A stretch of DNA of 64,000 bases from Actinomycetota bacterium (lineage in GTDB: Bacteria > Actinomycetota > Acidimicrobiia > Acidimicrobiales > AC-14): assembly GCA_040754375.1 (NCBI GenBank), contig JBFMCT010000002.1, positions 108,058 through 172,057 on the forward strand, given 5' to 3'. The notes beneath the pieces are model-generated. The model was not told the DNA's origin. It made no database searches and saw only the letters and a list, made by a program, of their open reading frames with translations. The position numbers and the translations under genes were made by a program. Positions 44,270 through 52,702 of the stretch are shown piece by piece; position 1 is the first letter of the stretch; each line of letters opens with the position of its first letter.

Positions 44270-45181
44270 TCAGGTCGGCTCGGCCAGGCCCCGGCGGCGG
44301 CGGATGACCGTGTCGGCCCGGCCGAACGCAGTGTCGACCACGATCCCGATGACCAGCACCACGATCATCAGGGCGAGCAGGTCGTCGGCCCGGGCGAACT
44401 CCCGGGCGAACGCCAACTGGTCGCCGATCGAGGGCCGGTTGGCGATGATCACCAGCAGTTCGCCGGCCATCAGGCTGCGCCAGGCGAATGCCCAACCTTG
44501 CTTGAGCCCGGCCACGTAAGCCGGCAGGGCGGCGGGCACGACGACATGGCGGTACAAGGCGGCCCCCCGCGCCCCCACCATCCGGCCCGCCCTTACCAGC
44601 AGCGGAGGGACGTGGTCGACGCCGCCGATGAGGCCGTTGGCGATCGACGGGGCGGCTCCCAGCACGACGACGAACAGGATCGCCTGCTCGGTCAGGCCGA
44701 ACAGCAGGATGGCCAGAGGGAACCAGGCGATGGACGGCATCGTCTGCAGCCCGGTGATCAACGACCCGACCGCCGAGCGCAGCACCTTCACCTGCGAGAC
44801 AGCCAGGCCCACCACCGTCCCGACCGCCAGCGCCACCGCGAAGCCTGCCAGCGCCCGGCGCAGGGTGACACCGACCGCCGTCCAGAACTCGCCGGTCGCG
44901 ACCATGGACAGGAGCGCCGGAAGCACCTGGTCGGGGCCGGGCAGCACGAAGTCGTCGCGCCAGCCTGTCCACACCACCGCCTGCCACAGCCCGAGGGCGA
45001 GGACCACCGCCGCCACCTTGGGCCAGGTCGCCGTCCACAGCCGCCGTCCCCCTCCCGGCCGGGCGGCGATGACGGCTTCCAGGGAGTCGAGACCTGCCAG
45101 CGAGGCGGCCAGTTCGTCGTCTCGGCCGGGGGCGTCGACCGCGGCCTCGCCGGCGGACTTGCCAGCGGCGTCAACGCCCAT
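44270..45181 (-). CDS. ABC transporter permease, SsuC/TauC type
   Basis: A 303-residue permease. Residues 1-50 are cytoplasmic. Six membrane helices follow, among them VAAVVLALGLWQAVVW, ALAGFAVALAVGTVVGLAV, WFPLAILLFGLTEQAILFVV and LLALMIVVLVIGIVVDTAF. The binding-protein-dependent transport (EAA) loop is near GAARGAALYRHVVVPAALPAY, variant of EAAxxxGxxxxxxxxxxxLP. It overlaps the ATPase gene by 11 bases. The substrate is assigned from the associated binding protein as aliphatic sulfonates or taurine-like compounds. Confidence 0.9.
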   Translation of the reverse strand: MGVDAAGKSAGEAAVDAPGRDDELAASLAGLDSLEAVIAARPGGGRRLWTATWPKVAAVVLALGLWQAVVWTGWRDDFVLPGPDQVLPALLSMVATGEFWTAVGVTLRRALAGFAVALAVGTVVGLAVSQVKVLRSAVGSLITGLQTMPSIAWFPLAILLFGLTEQAILFVVVLGAAPSIANGLIGGVDHVPPLLVRAGRMVGARGAALYRHVVVPAALPAYVAGLKQGWAFAWRSLMAGELLVIIANRPSIGDQLAFAREFARADDLLALMIVVLVIGIVVDTAFGRADTVIRRRRGLAEPT

Positions 45182-45977
45182 GGCGGCGCACCTCCTCTCG
45201 CAGGCGGTCGGTGACGGTGGCGGCCAGGGCCGAGACCTCAGGCGAGTCGATGCGCCGGGGCCGGGGAATGGCGACCGGGAAGATCTCAGCCACCCGGCCC
45301 GGCAGGCTGGTGAGAAGCACGATCCGGTCGGACAGGCGGGCTGCCTCCCGCACGTTGTGCGTCACGAACACGACAGTCAGCCCGGTCGCCGACCACAGGC
45401 GCTCCAGTTCGTCGTGGAGCAGGTCACGGGTCATGGCGTCGAGGGCGCCGAACGGCTCGTCCATCAGCAGGACCTCGGCGTCCTGGGCCAGGGCTCGGGC
45501 CAAGGCCGCCCGCTGGCGCATGCCGCCTGACAGCTCGTGGGGCCGGCGCCGGCCCTGGCCCTCCAGGTGGACCATCGCCAGCAGTTCGTCGGCCCGCTGG
45601 TGACGCTCCCGCCGGCCCTGGCCGGCCAGGCGAAGGGGCAGGGCCACGTTGTCGAGCACGGTCAGCCACGGGAACAGGGCCGCTTCCTGGAAGAGGAACG
45701 CCGTTCTCCCTTCGACGTGTACCTCGCCCACGGTCTGAGGTTCGAGGCCGGCGATCAGGTTGAGGCTGGTCGACTTGCCGCACCCGGAAGCCCCGACCAG
45801 GCATACGAACTCACCCCGCCCGACCTCGAGCTCGATGCGGTCAAGGGCCACCACCGCCGCTTCGCCGCGGCCGAACGCCTTGGACACCCCCCGCAGCGAT
45901 ATCGCCGCCCCCGCCGATCCCGCCCCGGCCGAGCCGCCCCTGCCGGCGAGGGACGGGGCGCCCGACACCACCGTCAT
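45171..45977 (-). CDS. ABC transporter ATP-binding protein, SsuB/TauB type
   Basis: A 268-residue ATPase. It shows Walker A LVGASGCGKSTSLNLIAGLE, the Q-loop FLFQEAALFPWLTVLDNV, the signature LSGGMRQRAALARAL, Walker B EVLLMDEPFGALD and the H-loop VVFVTHNVREA. The FQEAALFPWLTVxxNV form is typical of nitrate/sulfonate/taurine importers. The first 30 residues are a Gly/Ala-rich extension. Its ATG overlaps the TGA of the binding-protein gene by 4 bases. Confidence 0.93.
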   Translation of the reverse strand: MTVVSGAPSLAGRGGSAGAGSAGAAISLRGVSKAFGRGEAAVVALDRIELEVGRGEFVCLVGASGCGKSTSLNLIAGLEPQTVGEVHVEGRTAFLFQEAALFPWLTVLDNVALPLRLAGQGRRERHQRADELLAMVHLEGQGRRRPHELSGGMRQRAALARALAQDAEVLLMDEPFGALDAMTRDLLHDELERLWSATGLTVVFVTHNVREAARLSDRIVLLTSLPGRVAEIFPVAIPRPRRIDSPEVSALAATVTDRLREEVRRHGR

Positions 45978-47032
45978 GTCCGTACCTCTGGCTGGTTGGC
46001 AGCCCGCAGCACCTGGTTGAGGAGGCTCAGGTCGTAGATGCCGGAAAGGTCGTCGTTCTCTATGAAGCCCAGCGACCGGGCGTGGCGGGCCGACTCGGCC
46101 AGCGAGGCGGCGACCGGGTCGTTGGTGAACTCGAGGTTGCCCCAGGCGGCGGCCAGGACCGGCTCCGGCAACCCTCCGCCGGTGATGGTGGCGATCGCCT
46201 GGCTGACGAGCGAACGGGCTCGCTCGGGCTCGCGGTTGACCAGTTCGGTGGTCCGAACATGGCCTTCGAGCAGCCGCCGTACGGCGTCGGGTTGGGTCTG
46301 CAAGAACCTGGTGCGCACTACCAGGTGCGTCGTGACGAACCGCCCGCCGGGCCAGAGGTCGCGCTCGTCCACCAGCACCTTGGCACCCGCCTCCAGCACC
46401 AGCCGGGTGGCCCACGGCTCGGGCACCCAGGCCCCGTCGATACGCCCTGTCCGGAAGGTCTCCAGGGTCTGGGCGTTCTCCTGAGCCAAGACCGACACGT
46501 CACCCCCTCCTTGCAGGTCGGTGCGCAGCCCGTTCTGAGCGAGCCAGTGGCGGAGGGCGACGTCCTGGGTGTTGCCCCGCTGAGGGGCGGCGAGGGTCTT
46601 GCCCACCAGGTCGGCGGCCGAGGTGACCGAGGGCCTCACCACCAGGGCAGCTCCGCCCGAGGTGGCGCCGGCCACGATCCGTACCGCCTCGCCCCGCGAC
46701 TGCACGTAGGCGTTGATCGCCGGGTTGGGCCCGATGTACACGGCGTCGACCGCCCCCGAGAACAGGGCCTCGACGGCCAGCGGACCGGCGTTGAACGTGC
46801 GGGTCTGGAGGGCGTGGGGGCCGAGGGACTCGGCGAACGTCCCGCTTGTGACCCCGACCAGGGCGGTGGCATGGGTCACGTTGGGGAAGTAACCCAGCCG
46901 CACCGGCACCGGCCCGCCTCCCTGACCGCCCCCCGCCCCCTGACCGCAACCTGTCGCCGCCACGGCCACGATGGCAACCAGTGCCAGCGACCTCCGGAAC
47001 GGGGCGGCGAAACTCTCCTTTGTCAATCGCAT
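45974..47032 (-). CDS. sulfonate/nitrate/taurine-type ABC transporter substrate-binding lipoprotein
   Basis: A 352-residue lipoprotein with lipobox VAATGC. The mature domain begins VRLGYFPNVTHATALVGV and has FNAGPLAVEALFSGAVDAVY and GPNPAINAYVQSRGE, characteristic of SsuA/TauA-like NMT1 family proteins. WVPEPWATRLVLE and HLVVRTRFLQTQPD follow. Aliphatic sulfonate import is the best guess. Nitrate or a thiamine precursor cannot be excluded. The start codon is within 7 bases of a -10 box, so the transcript should be leaderless. Confidence 0.92.
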   Translation of the reverse strand: MRLTKESFAAPFRRSLALVAIVAVAATGCGQGAGGGQGGGPVPVRLGYFPNVTHATALVGVTSGTFAESLGPHALQTRTFNAGPLAVEALFSGAVDAVYIGPNPAINAYVQSRGEAVRIVAGATSGGAALVVRPSVTSAADLVGKTLAAPQRGNTQDVALRHWLAQNGLRTDLQGGGDVSVLAQENAQTLETFRTGRIDGAWVPEPWATRLVLEAGAKVLVDERDLWPGGRFVTTHLVVRTRFLQTQPDAVRRLLEGHVRTTELVNREPERARSLVSQAIATITGGGLPEPVLAAAWGNLEFTNDPVAASLAESARHARSLGFIENDDLSGIYDLSLLNQVLRAANQPEVRT

Positions 47033-47035
47033 TTG

Positions 47036-47069
47036 TTGAGAATAGTCCGGAGGCGGAGGCTATTGTCAA
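47036..47069 (-). promoter_or_regulatory. ssu operon promoter overlapped by a 34-bp palindrome
   Basis: On the minus strand TTGACA (47069-47064) and TATTCT (47044-47039) form -35 and -10 elements. The -10 box ends 7 bases before the ATG at 47032. The whole promoter lies in an inverted repeat, TTGASAATAGYCC and its complement, with 13-base arms and two mismatches. It is a likely binding site for the Rrf2 regulator encoded in the operon. Confidence 0.7.
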
Positions 47070-47290
47070 GTTGTTGTGTCGGAAATTCGGGGCCAGCCGT
47101 GCCCGAGCCACCAGGGCCGCAGGACCGCGACCCCGAGGCGGCGTGGGTGGGAGGCGCCAGGCCTGGCGGGAAGGCGACTGGCGCCTCAACCACCTCGGGC
47201 GCCCCGGGTGGGCGGACACCCGGAGCACTTACATAGAACCACGGCCCGGCCCGGATTGTTCCGCGCCCCCACGAGATTCGGGCCCGGACG
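47070..47290. other. intergenic stretch upstream of ssu operon
   Basis: Together with the promoter and the following terminator this makes a gene-free region of about 315 bases. Frames here are short and biased. Apart from a GGCGCC-type inverted repeat near 47150-47180 (AGGCGCCAGGC...GACTGGCGCCT) I see nothing functional. Confidence 0.4.
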
Positions 47291-47327
47291 CGCCGCAGGC
47301 CCGGCGTGGGGAGCCGGGCCTGCGGCG
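47291..47327 (-). terminator. 15-bp perfect hairpin, terminator-like
   Basis: Arms 47291-47305 and 47313-47327 (CGCCGCAGGCCCGGC and its complement) enclose the 7-base loop GTGGGGA. It lies 20 bases past the stop of the DUF6458 gene on the minus strand. No U-tract follows. Confidence 0.6.
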
Positions 47328-47347
47328 AGGTGGCGACGGCGAGGTGG

Positions 47348-47593
47348 TCAGTCGATGTAGCTGCGGCGGCGGACCACCCGCCGGGGAGCAGGCTCGCCGT
47401 ACTCGTCCTCGACGACCGTGCCCCCGCGGCCGAAGCCGTTGAGGCCTATGAGGGCCACGACGAGCCCGATGGCACCCACGATCATGAGGATGAACCCGAT
47501 GGCGGCCAAGTCGACGCCCGAGACGGCGGCGTTCACGGCGAAGGCGAGGATGGCGCCCAGGGCGATGAGGAAGACACTTACTCCGATACCCAT
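47348..47593 (-). CDS. DUF6458-like small membrane protein
   Basis: An 81-residue protein with two membrane helices (GVSVFLIALGAILAFAVNAA and IGFILMIVGAIGLVVALIGL) and a basic, Arg-rich tail (APRRVVRRRSYID). This two-helix layout with the AVNAAVSGVDLAAIG turn is the DUF6458 family, widespread in actinobacteria and of unknown role. AGGAGG-like GGAGGGTT (47600-47608 region, minus strand) supports the ATG at 47593 over an earlier ATG. Confidence 0.82.
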   Translation of the reverse strand: MGIGVSVFLIALGAILAFAVNAAVSGVDLAAIGFILMIVGAIGLVVALIGLNGFGRGGTVVEDEYGEPAPRRVVRRRSYID

Positions 47594-47670
47594 CTCAGTA
47601 ACCCTCCTGTCTGAAGTCGGACCTCTTCTACCCACGGCCGTGCGCCGCCACTCCTGGCGGTGGCGCGAGA

Positions 47671-48471
47671 ATGGCGGGCGTGCCTCGACCCATATGGAGC
47701 GGTGCGATCAGCTTCGGGCTGGTGAACGTGCCGGTGAAGCTGTTCAGCGCGGTGTCGCCCAAGGACGTTCGGTTCCACCAGATCGACGCCCGGAGCAACT
47801 CGCGGGTCCGCCAGAAGCGGGTCTCGTCGGCCACCGGGGAGGAGGTCTCCTACGACGACATCGTCAAGGGTTACGAGCTGCGGCCCGACACCTACGTGAC
47901 GGTCACGCCCGAGGAGCTCGACGCCCTCGACCCCAAGGCCACTAAGACGATCGACATCGAGGACTTCGTCGACCTCGACCAGATCGACCCCGTCTACTAC
48001 GAGCGGCCTTACTACCTGGTCCCCGACAAGGGCGGGGCCAAGGCCTACGCCCTGCTGCGGGCGGCCATGACCGAGACCAACAAGGTCGGCATCGCCCGGG
48101 TCGTGCTGCGCACCAAGCAGTACCTGGCCGCCATCCGTGCCAAGGGCGACGTGCTGGTCATCGAGACCATGCTCTACCCCGACGAGATCGTGCCCACCGA
48201 CGACCTCGACGTGCCCGGGGACGAGATCGAGGTCAGCGAACGGGAGGAGAAGATGGCTCGCCAGCTCATCGACTCGCTGACGACCGACTTCGACCCGTCG
48301 AAGTACCGCGACGAGTACCGCGAACGGGTGCTCGATCTCATCGAGCAGAAGGCCTCGGGCCAGGAGATCGTGGTCGAGGAAGCCACCCAGGAGCCGGCCA
48401 AGGTCGTCGACCTGATGGCCGCCCTCGAGGCCAGCCTGGCGGCCGTCAAGCAGGAACGCAAGAGCTCGTGA
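47671..48471 (+). CDS. ku: Ku protein for non-homologous end joining
   Basis: A 266-residue bacterial Ku, the homodimeric ring that binds DNA double-strand ends and recruits LigD. It begins PRPIWSGAISFGLVNVPVKL and continues VRFHQIDARSNSRVRQKRV, IDIEDFVDLDQIDPVYYERP and YYLVPDKGGAKAYALLR. The C-terminal tail is short and lacks the long Lys-rich extension of some actinobacterial Ku proteins. The start is ATG 47671, and GTG 47680 is possible. Its TGA overlaps the GTG of the LigD-Pol gene (GTGA). Confidence 0.96.
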   Translation: MAGVPRPIWSGAISFGLVNVPVKLFSAVSPKDVRFHQIDARSNSRVRQKRVSSATGEEVSYDDIVKGYELRPDTYVTVTPEELDALDPKATKTIDIEDFVDLDQIDPVYYERPYYLVPDKGGAKAYALLRAAMTETNKVGIARVVLRTKQYLAAIRAKGDVLVIETMLYPDEIVPTDDLDVPGDEIEVSEREEKMARQLIDSLTTDFDPSKYRDEYRERVLDLIEQKASGQEIVVEEATQEPAKVVDLMAALEASLAAVKQERKSS

Positions 48472-49391
48472 CGCCGGCGCCGGCCGCGGGCGTCGACGTG
48501 GAGATCGAGGGCCGCCAGCTCAAGCTGTCCAACCTCGACAAGGTGCTCTACCCGGGCTCGGGGTTCACCAAGGGCCAGGTGATCGACTACTACACGAGGA
48601 TCTCGGGCGTCCTGCTGCCCCACCTGCGCCAGCGGGCTCTGACCCTCAAGCGCTATCCCAACGGGGTGGACGGCCAGTTCTTCTACGAGAAGAACTGCCC
48701 CAAGCACCGCCCTCCCTGGGTCGGCACGGTCGCGGTGTGGAGCAGCCGCAACAAGGCGGACGTGAACTACTGCCTGGCCGACGACCTGCCCACCCTGGTG
48801 TGGGTGGCCAACCTGGCCTCGCTCGAACTGCACACGTCGCTCTCGCACGCGGACGACGTCCAGCGCCCGTCGATGGTCGTGTTCGACCTCGACCCCGGCC
48901 CCCCGGCCACCATCGTGGAGTGCTCACGCGTGGCCCTGCGGCTGCGGGAGGTGCTCGACGGCCTGGGCCTGGCCGCTTTCCCCAAGACGTCGGGCTCCAA
49001 GGGCCTGCAGGTCTACGTGCCCCTGAACACGCCGGTCACCTACGGCCAGACCAAGCCGTTCGCCCACGCCTTGGCCAAGCTGCTCGAAGAACGCCATCCC
49101 GAGCTCGTCCTGTCGGTGATGAACAAGGACAAGCGCACCGGCAAGGTGTTCATCGACTGGAGCCAGAACGACGACTCCAAGACCACGGTGTGCGTGTACT
49201 CGCTGCGCGCCCGGCCCCGCCCGACGGTCTCCACCCCGGTCACGTGGGACGAGGTCGAGAACGGCGCCGCCTCGGGCGACCCCGAGGACCTCTCGTTCGA
49301 GGCCCCCGAGGTGCTCGCCCGGGCCGAGCGGGCAGGCGACCTGTTCGCCCCGGTGGCCGAGCTGGAACAGTCCCTGCCCGACCTGTCCTGA
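48468..49391 (+). CDS. stand-alone LigD polymerase/primase domain (NHEJ)
   Basis: A 307-residue archaeo-eukaryotic primase-like polymerase, equal to the Pol module of LigD. It starts VEIEGRQLKLSNLDKVLYPG and has FYEKNCPKHRPPWV, the metal-binding pair in VVFDLDPGPPA, the SGSKG loop KTSGSKGLQVYVPL and the late Asp in FIDWSQNDDSKTTVCVYSLR. It fills gaps and adds nucleotides, including ribonucleotides, at breaks. The nuclease and ligase modules are absent. The GTG start overlaps the Ku stop. The ligase is probably the product of 40703-41713. Confidence 0.95.
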   Translation: MTPAPAAGVDVEIEGRQLKLSNLDKVLYPGSGFTKGQVIDYYTRISGVLLPHLRQRALTLKRYPNGVDGQFFYEKNCPKHRPPWVGTVAVWSSRNKADVNYCLADDLPTLVWVANLASLELHTSLSHADDVQRPSMVVFDLDPGPPATIVECSRVALRLREVLDGLGLAAFPKTSGSKGLQVYVPLNTPVTYGQTKPFAHALAKLLEERHPELVLSVMNKDKRTGKVFIDWSQNDDSKTTVCVYSLRARPRPTVSTPVTWDEVENGAASGDPEDLSFEAPEVLARAERAGDLFAPVAELEQSLPDLS

Positions 49392-49401
49392 CCGTCCGGG
49401 C

Positions 49402-51675
49402 TCAGCCCGGGATGTGGAGGACCACGGCCGCCATGTCGTCGGTGAGCGACCCGCCGGTGTGGTCGAGCACGGCGTCCTCCAGGGCCTTGATCACGGCCTG
49501 AGCGGCGGGCGGGGGGGTGGCCAGCAGGCGCGCCAGGCCCTCGACGCCGAACATCTCGCCGTCGCGTCGGGCTTCGAGCACGCCGTCGGTCACGGCTACC
49601 AGCGTGTCGCCGGGGCCGAGCACGACCCTGGCCGTACCGATGTCGGTCCCGGGGAAGACGCCCAGCAGCGACCCGCGGACGCCGATGGTCGTCACCTGGC
49701 CGCCCGCTCTGCGCACCAGGGGCGGGGGGTGGCCGCCGGTGGCCAGTTCCACCTCGACGCCCTGGCCGACCGTGACCAGCCCGAGCAGCACCGTGCAGAA
49801 GCGCTCATCGTCGTCGGGCGCCGCGGCGTCGAGCAGGGCCGAGTTGAGAGTGGCCAGCACCTGGGCGGGCCCGGCCCCGGCCAGGGTCAGGGCCCGGACG
49901 GTGTGGCGCACGAGGGCCGTCATAGCCGCCGCCTCCGGCCCGGTGCCGGCCGCGTCCCCGATGGCGACGGCCCACTGTCGCGGTGACAGCGCCCATATGT
50001 CGTAGAAGTCGCCGCCGACCTCCATCTCGTCGCCGAAGGGCCGGTAGAGGACGGCGACCTCGGCCCCGGCGATCTCGGGCACCCGGGGTGGCAGGAGCCG
50101 GCGCTGGAGGCGGCGGCTGGCGTCGATGCGGGCCCACTGCAGCCGGGTGCGTTCGAGGGCCTGGGCCGTCTGGGCGGCCAGCGCGGTCACGAACTGCCGC
50201 TCGTCGTCGTCGAACAGCCGGGCGTCGGCGAAGCTGAACCGCAGCACCCCCAGCCGCCGGCCCTGGACCTCCAGGGGCACGACACACAGCGAGATGGTGC
50301 CCTGCTCCAGCCCGGCCAGGTCGGGGAAGCGCCGGTCACGGTCCGCCGGCGACTCCAGCCAGACGCCCTCTCCGGTCCTCAGGGCCAAGGCGGCCGGGAG
50401 GTGGGCGTCGAGGGCCTGGAGGTGGAGCCGGGCGAGGATCTCCTCGTCGTAGCCGACGGCTCTGAGCACGACCAGACGGTGCCCTTCGGCGACCAGGATG
50501 ACGGCGCCCGCGCGAGCCCCCAGGGCGGCCATACCCGAGCTCAGCACCGCTTCGGCCACCCTCTCGGGAGTGGAGGCTCCCGCCAGGGCGGCCGCGACCG
50601 TGTAGAGACGGGCCGAGCGCTCCGCCAACCGCCGGGCGTCGGCCGCCCGGCCCAGCTCGGCCAGCAGGCGCTCCTCGAAGGTCCGCGTCGGGGGGACCGT
50701 ATGGCCGATGGCCGCCGCCCGTAGCGAGCGGACCAGTTCCTCGACGTACCAGTGACGGAACACCCGGTGCTGCTCGGGTGTCTCGAGGGTGAGGAGCCGC
50801 CGGGCCCGGCAGTAGCCGTCGATCTCGTCCAGGGCCCGCACGTAGTCCTCGGCGGCTTCTGCGGCACTGGCCGGCAGGTCGAGGACGAGGCGAGTGGTGG
50901 GCGTGCCCTGCTCAGCGGCCCGTACGGCCTGGCGCTTGATGGCGAGCCGGGCCTCAGCGAAGCGGTCGACGACGGCTCGCAGCAGCCGGCGAAGGTGATC
51001 AGGCACCTGGGCCGTCTGGCCGGAGAGGGCGCCCGCCGATGCCAGGGTGAACTCCCGCACCAGGTTGTCGACGTGGGACTTGGCGGCCAGCAGGAGCTCG
51101 GTGGGCACGTCCCCCAGCTCCACCCGGAACCGCCGGGGCCCGGGCCCGACGTCGTCGTCCTCGTCCCCCCGCATCGCGAGTATCTCGGCCTGGTCGTGGG
51201 CATGGCCGCCCTCCTCGGCCTCCGGCCCGGCCCCCGGCCCGGTCCCGGCGCCCGGCTTAGCCCTCCCGGTCACGACGGCCCACACCACCTTGCCCACGGC
51301 CTCGGCGTCGGCGCCCCAGTCCTCGGCCACGTTCTGGACCAGGCGCATACCCCGGCCGGTGAGAGAGCCCTCCGACGGGTGAGCCAGCAGCGGGGACAGA
51401 CGGGTGGGATCTCGGACCTCGACCCGCACGCCGCCGGGGCACGCCCCGACCGTTACCCCCGTGCAGCCCCCTCCGTGGAGCAGGGCGTTGGTGACCAGCT
51501 CGCTCACCACGAGGGCGGCATCGTCGGCCAGATCGGGACGCCCCAGCTCCCCGCATCTGCGCGCTGCCTCCCGCCGGGCGCGCCCGGCCACGTCGGCTCC
51601 GTGCGGTCCGTAATGATCGGCGTCGGTGGTGCTCAAATGGACCTCGGCGGCAAGGGTAAAGGGCCCGGCCTCCAC
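49402..51675 (-). CDS. SpoIIE-type PP2C phosphatase with fused RsbW-like ATPase and GAF domains
   Basis: A 757-residue signalling protein. Residues 1-145 are a GHKL ATPase of the anti-sigma kind (VVSELVTNALLHGGG and TGRGMRLVQNVAEDWGAD). An acidic linker and a helical domain (190-340) follow. A GAF sensor domain spans about 355-505. The C-terminal PP2C/SpoIIE phosphatase (about 520-757) has GGDFYDIW, AIGDAAGTGPEAA, VAVTDGVLEAR and LTDDMAAVVLHI. It probably acts in a partner-switching pathway on an anti-anti-sigma factor. No sigma factor or STAS gene lies nearby. It is convergent with the LigD-Pol gene. Confidence 0.92.
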   Translation of the reverse strand: MEAGPFTLAAEVHLSTTDADHYGPHGADVAGRARREAARRCGELGRPDLADDAALVVSELVTNALLHGGGCTGVTVGACPGGVRVEVRDPTRLSPLLAHPSEGSLTGRGMRLVQNVAEDWGADAEAVGKVVWAVVTGRAKPGAGTGPGAGPEAEEGGHAHDQAEILAMRGDEDDDVGPGPRRFRVELGDVPTELLLAAKSHVDNLVREFTLASAGALSGQTAQVPDHLRRLLRAVVDRFAEARLAIKRQAVRAAEQGTPTTRLVLDLPASAAEAAEDYVRALDEIDGYCRARRLLTLETPEQHRVFRHWYVEELVRSLRAAAIGHTVPPTRTFEERLLAELGRAADARRLAERSARLYTVAAALAGASTPERVAEAVLSSGMAALGARAGAVILVAEGHRLVVLRAVGYDEEILARLHLQALDAHLPAALALRTGEGVWLESPADRDRRFPDLAGLEQGTISLCVVPLEVQGRRLGVLRFSFADARLFDDDERQFVTALAAQTAQALERTRLQWARIDASRRLQRRLLPPRVPEIAGAEVAVLYRPFGDEMEVGGDFYDIWALSPRQWAVAIGDAAGTGPEAAAMTALVRHTVRALTLAGAGPAQVLATLNSALLDAAAPDDDERFCTVLLGLVTVGQGVEVELATGGHPPPLVRRAGGQVTTIGVRGSLLGVFPGTDIGTARVVLGPGDTLVAVTDGVLEARRDGEMFGVEGLARLLATPPPAAQAVIKALEDAVLDHTGGSLTDDMAAVVLHIPG

Positions 51676-51689
51676 CGGCCGGGACCGGC

Positions 51690-52382
51690 CTACGCCGGGT
51701 TGGCGGCGAAGGTCACCGTCACGCTCGAGTACCCGAGGGCACCGATCATGTTCTCGAGCATGTGACGGGTGTTGGCCTCGGCCCGTGCCCGCAGGTCGCT
51801 GGCCGCCGCCGCGGCTGTCATCTTGGCCTCGGCGGCTAGGACGAGGGCACGCTCGGAGGTCGGCGTGTCGCTGAACACCGAGCCCAGGCGGTCGAGAACG
51901 CCTCGGTCGCGGCTGACGACCCGGCTCTGGGCGGGGTCAACGCGCGGCGCCGAGAGCACCGGGGCGGGCAGGTGGACGGTGACCGCCGAGCGGTCGGGGG
52001 AGACCACGATCGACCGGGCGTCGAGGGCCGAGAAGTCGACGGTGGCGTCGACCGACCCCGAGGCCACGAACACGGTCCGCTCGCCGCTGATGAACGACGG
52101 GACGAACCGCGTGTCCTTCTCGCTGTCGACGATCACCTGGAGGTTGGCCGTGGCCGCCTGGAACCGGCTCAGGTCCTCCAGGGACTTGAGCAGGGCGGGC
52201 TGGCTGCGGTCGACCGTCTGGCTGGAGAACGGGTTGCCGACCGAAGGCAGAAAGCCCAGGCCGAGGCGGCCGGCCACCACTGCCAGGGCCCCGATGACCA
52301 GGGCGATGGCCATGGCCCGCCCGAAGCGCGACCCCCGGTCCTGGGTGACGATCGTGACGGGAGCTTGTTTCTGTCCGAGCAT
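51690..52382 (-). CDS. DUF4230 domain membrane protein
   Basis: A 230-residue protein with one N-terminal membrane helix (AMAIALVIGALAVVAGRLGLG) and an exported DUF4230 domain (about 55-230): LSRFQAATANLQVIVDSEKD, VFVASGSVDATVDFSALDA and SVTVHLPAPVLSAPRV. DUF4230 proteins are of unknown function. The ATG at 52382 is preceded by AGGAG at good spacing and is preferred over one 39 bases upstream. It lies upstream of the phosphatase gene on the same strand, with a 14-base gap, so the two may be co-transcribed. Confidence 0.88.
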   Translation of the reverse strand: MLGQKQAPVTIVTQDRGSRFGRAMAIALVIGALAVVAGRLGLGFLPSVGNPFSSQTVDRSQPALLKSLEDLSRFQAATANLQVIVDSEKDTRFVPSFISGERTVFVASGSVDATVDFSALDARSIVVSPDRSAVTVHLPAPVLSAPRVDPAQSRVVSRDRGVLDRLGSVFSDTPTSERALVLAAEAKMTAAAAASDLRARAEANTRHMLENMIGALGYSSVTVTFAANPA

Positions 52383-52521
52383 GTGGCTCTCCTGAGGTCT
52401 GGTCCCACCAACCCTGGCCATAGTGTCATGGCTCGCCGGTTATGCCACCTCGCCACCGGTCCGGACGGCCGTCGGGTACAACCCCCGTTTGACCCCTATC
52501 CCCGGCGGGAAGAAGCGGGCC

Positions 52522-52662
52522 ATGCTCGAAATCATCCTGATCATCCTCATCGTGCTGGCCCTGGCGGGCGGGTTTGGCTACGGCGGCGGGCGCTACCGCA
52601 CGGGCGGCATCGGCCTCGGGGGCGTGCTCCTGATAGTGCTTCTCATCCTGCTCTTGGCGTAA
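52522..52662 (+). CDS. small hydrophobic DUF3309-like protein
   Basis: A 46-residue protein with two hydrophobic helices (MLEIILIILIVLALAGG and GLGGVLLIVLLILLLA) linked by GYGGGRYRTGG. This is the pattern of the DUF3309 family of tiny membrane proteins, whose function is unknown. The ATG follows a GGGAAGAAGCGG purine stretch. It resembles the 19-residue peptide encoded at 29939-29998. Confidence 0.75.
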   Translation: MLEIILIILIVLALAGGFGYGGGRYRTGGIGLGGVLLIVLLILLLA

Positions 52663-52702
52663 TCCTTCCGGACAAGGCCGGTGGCCGGGCCATGCTCTTG
52701 GC

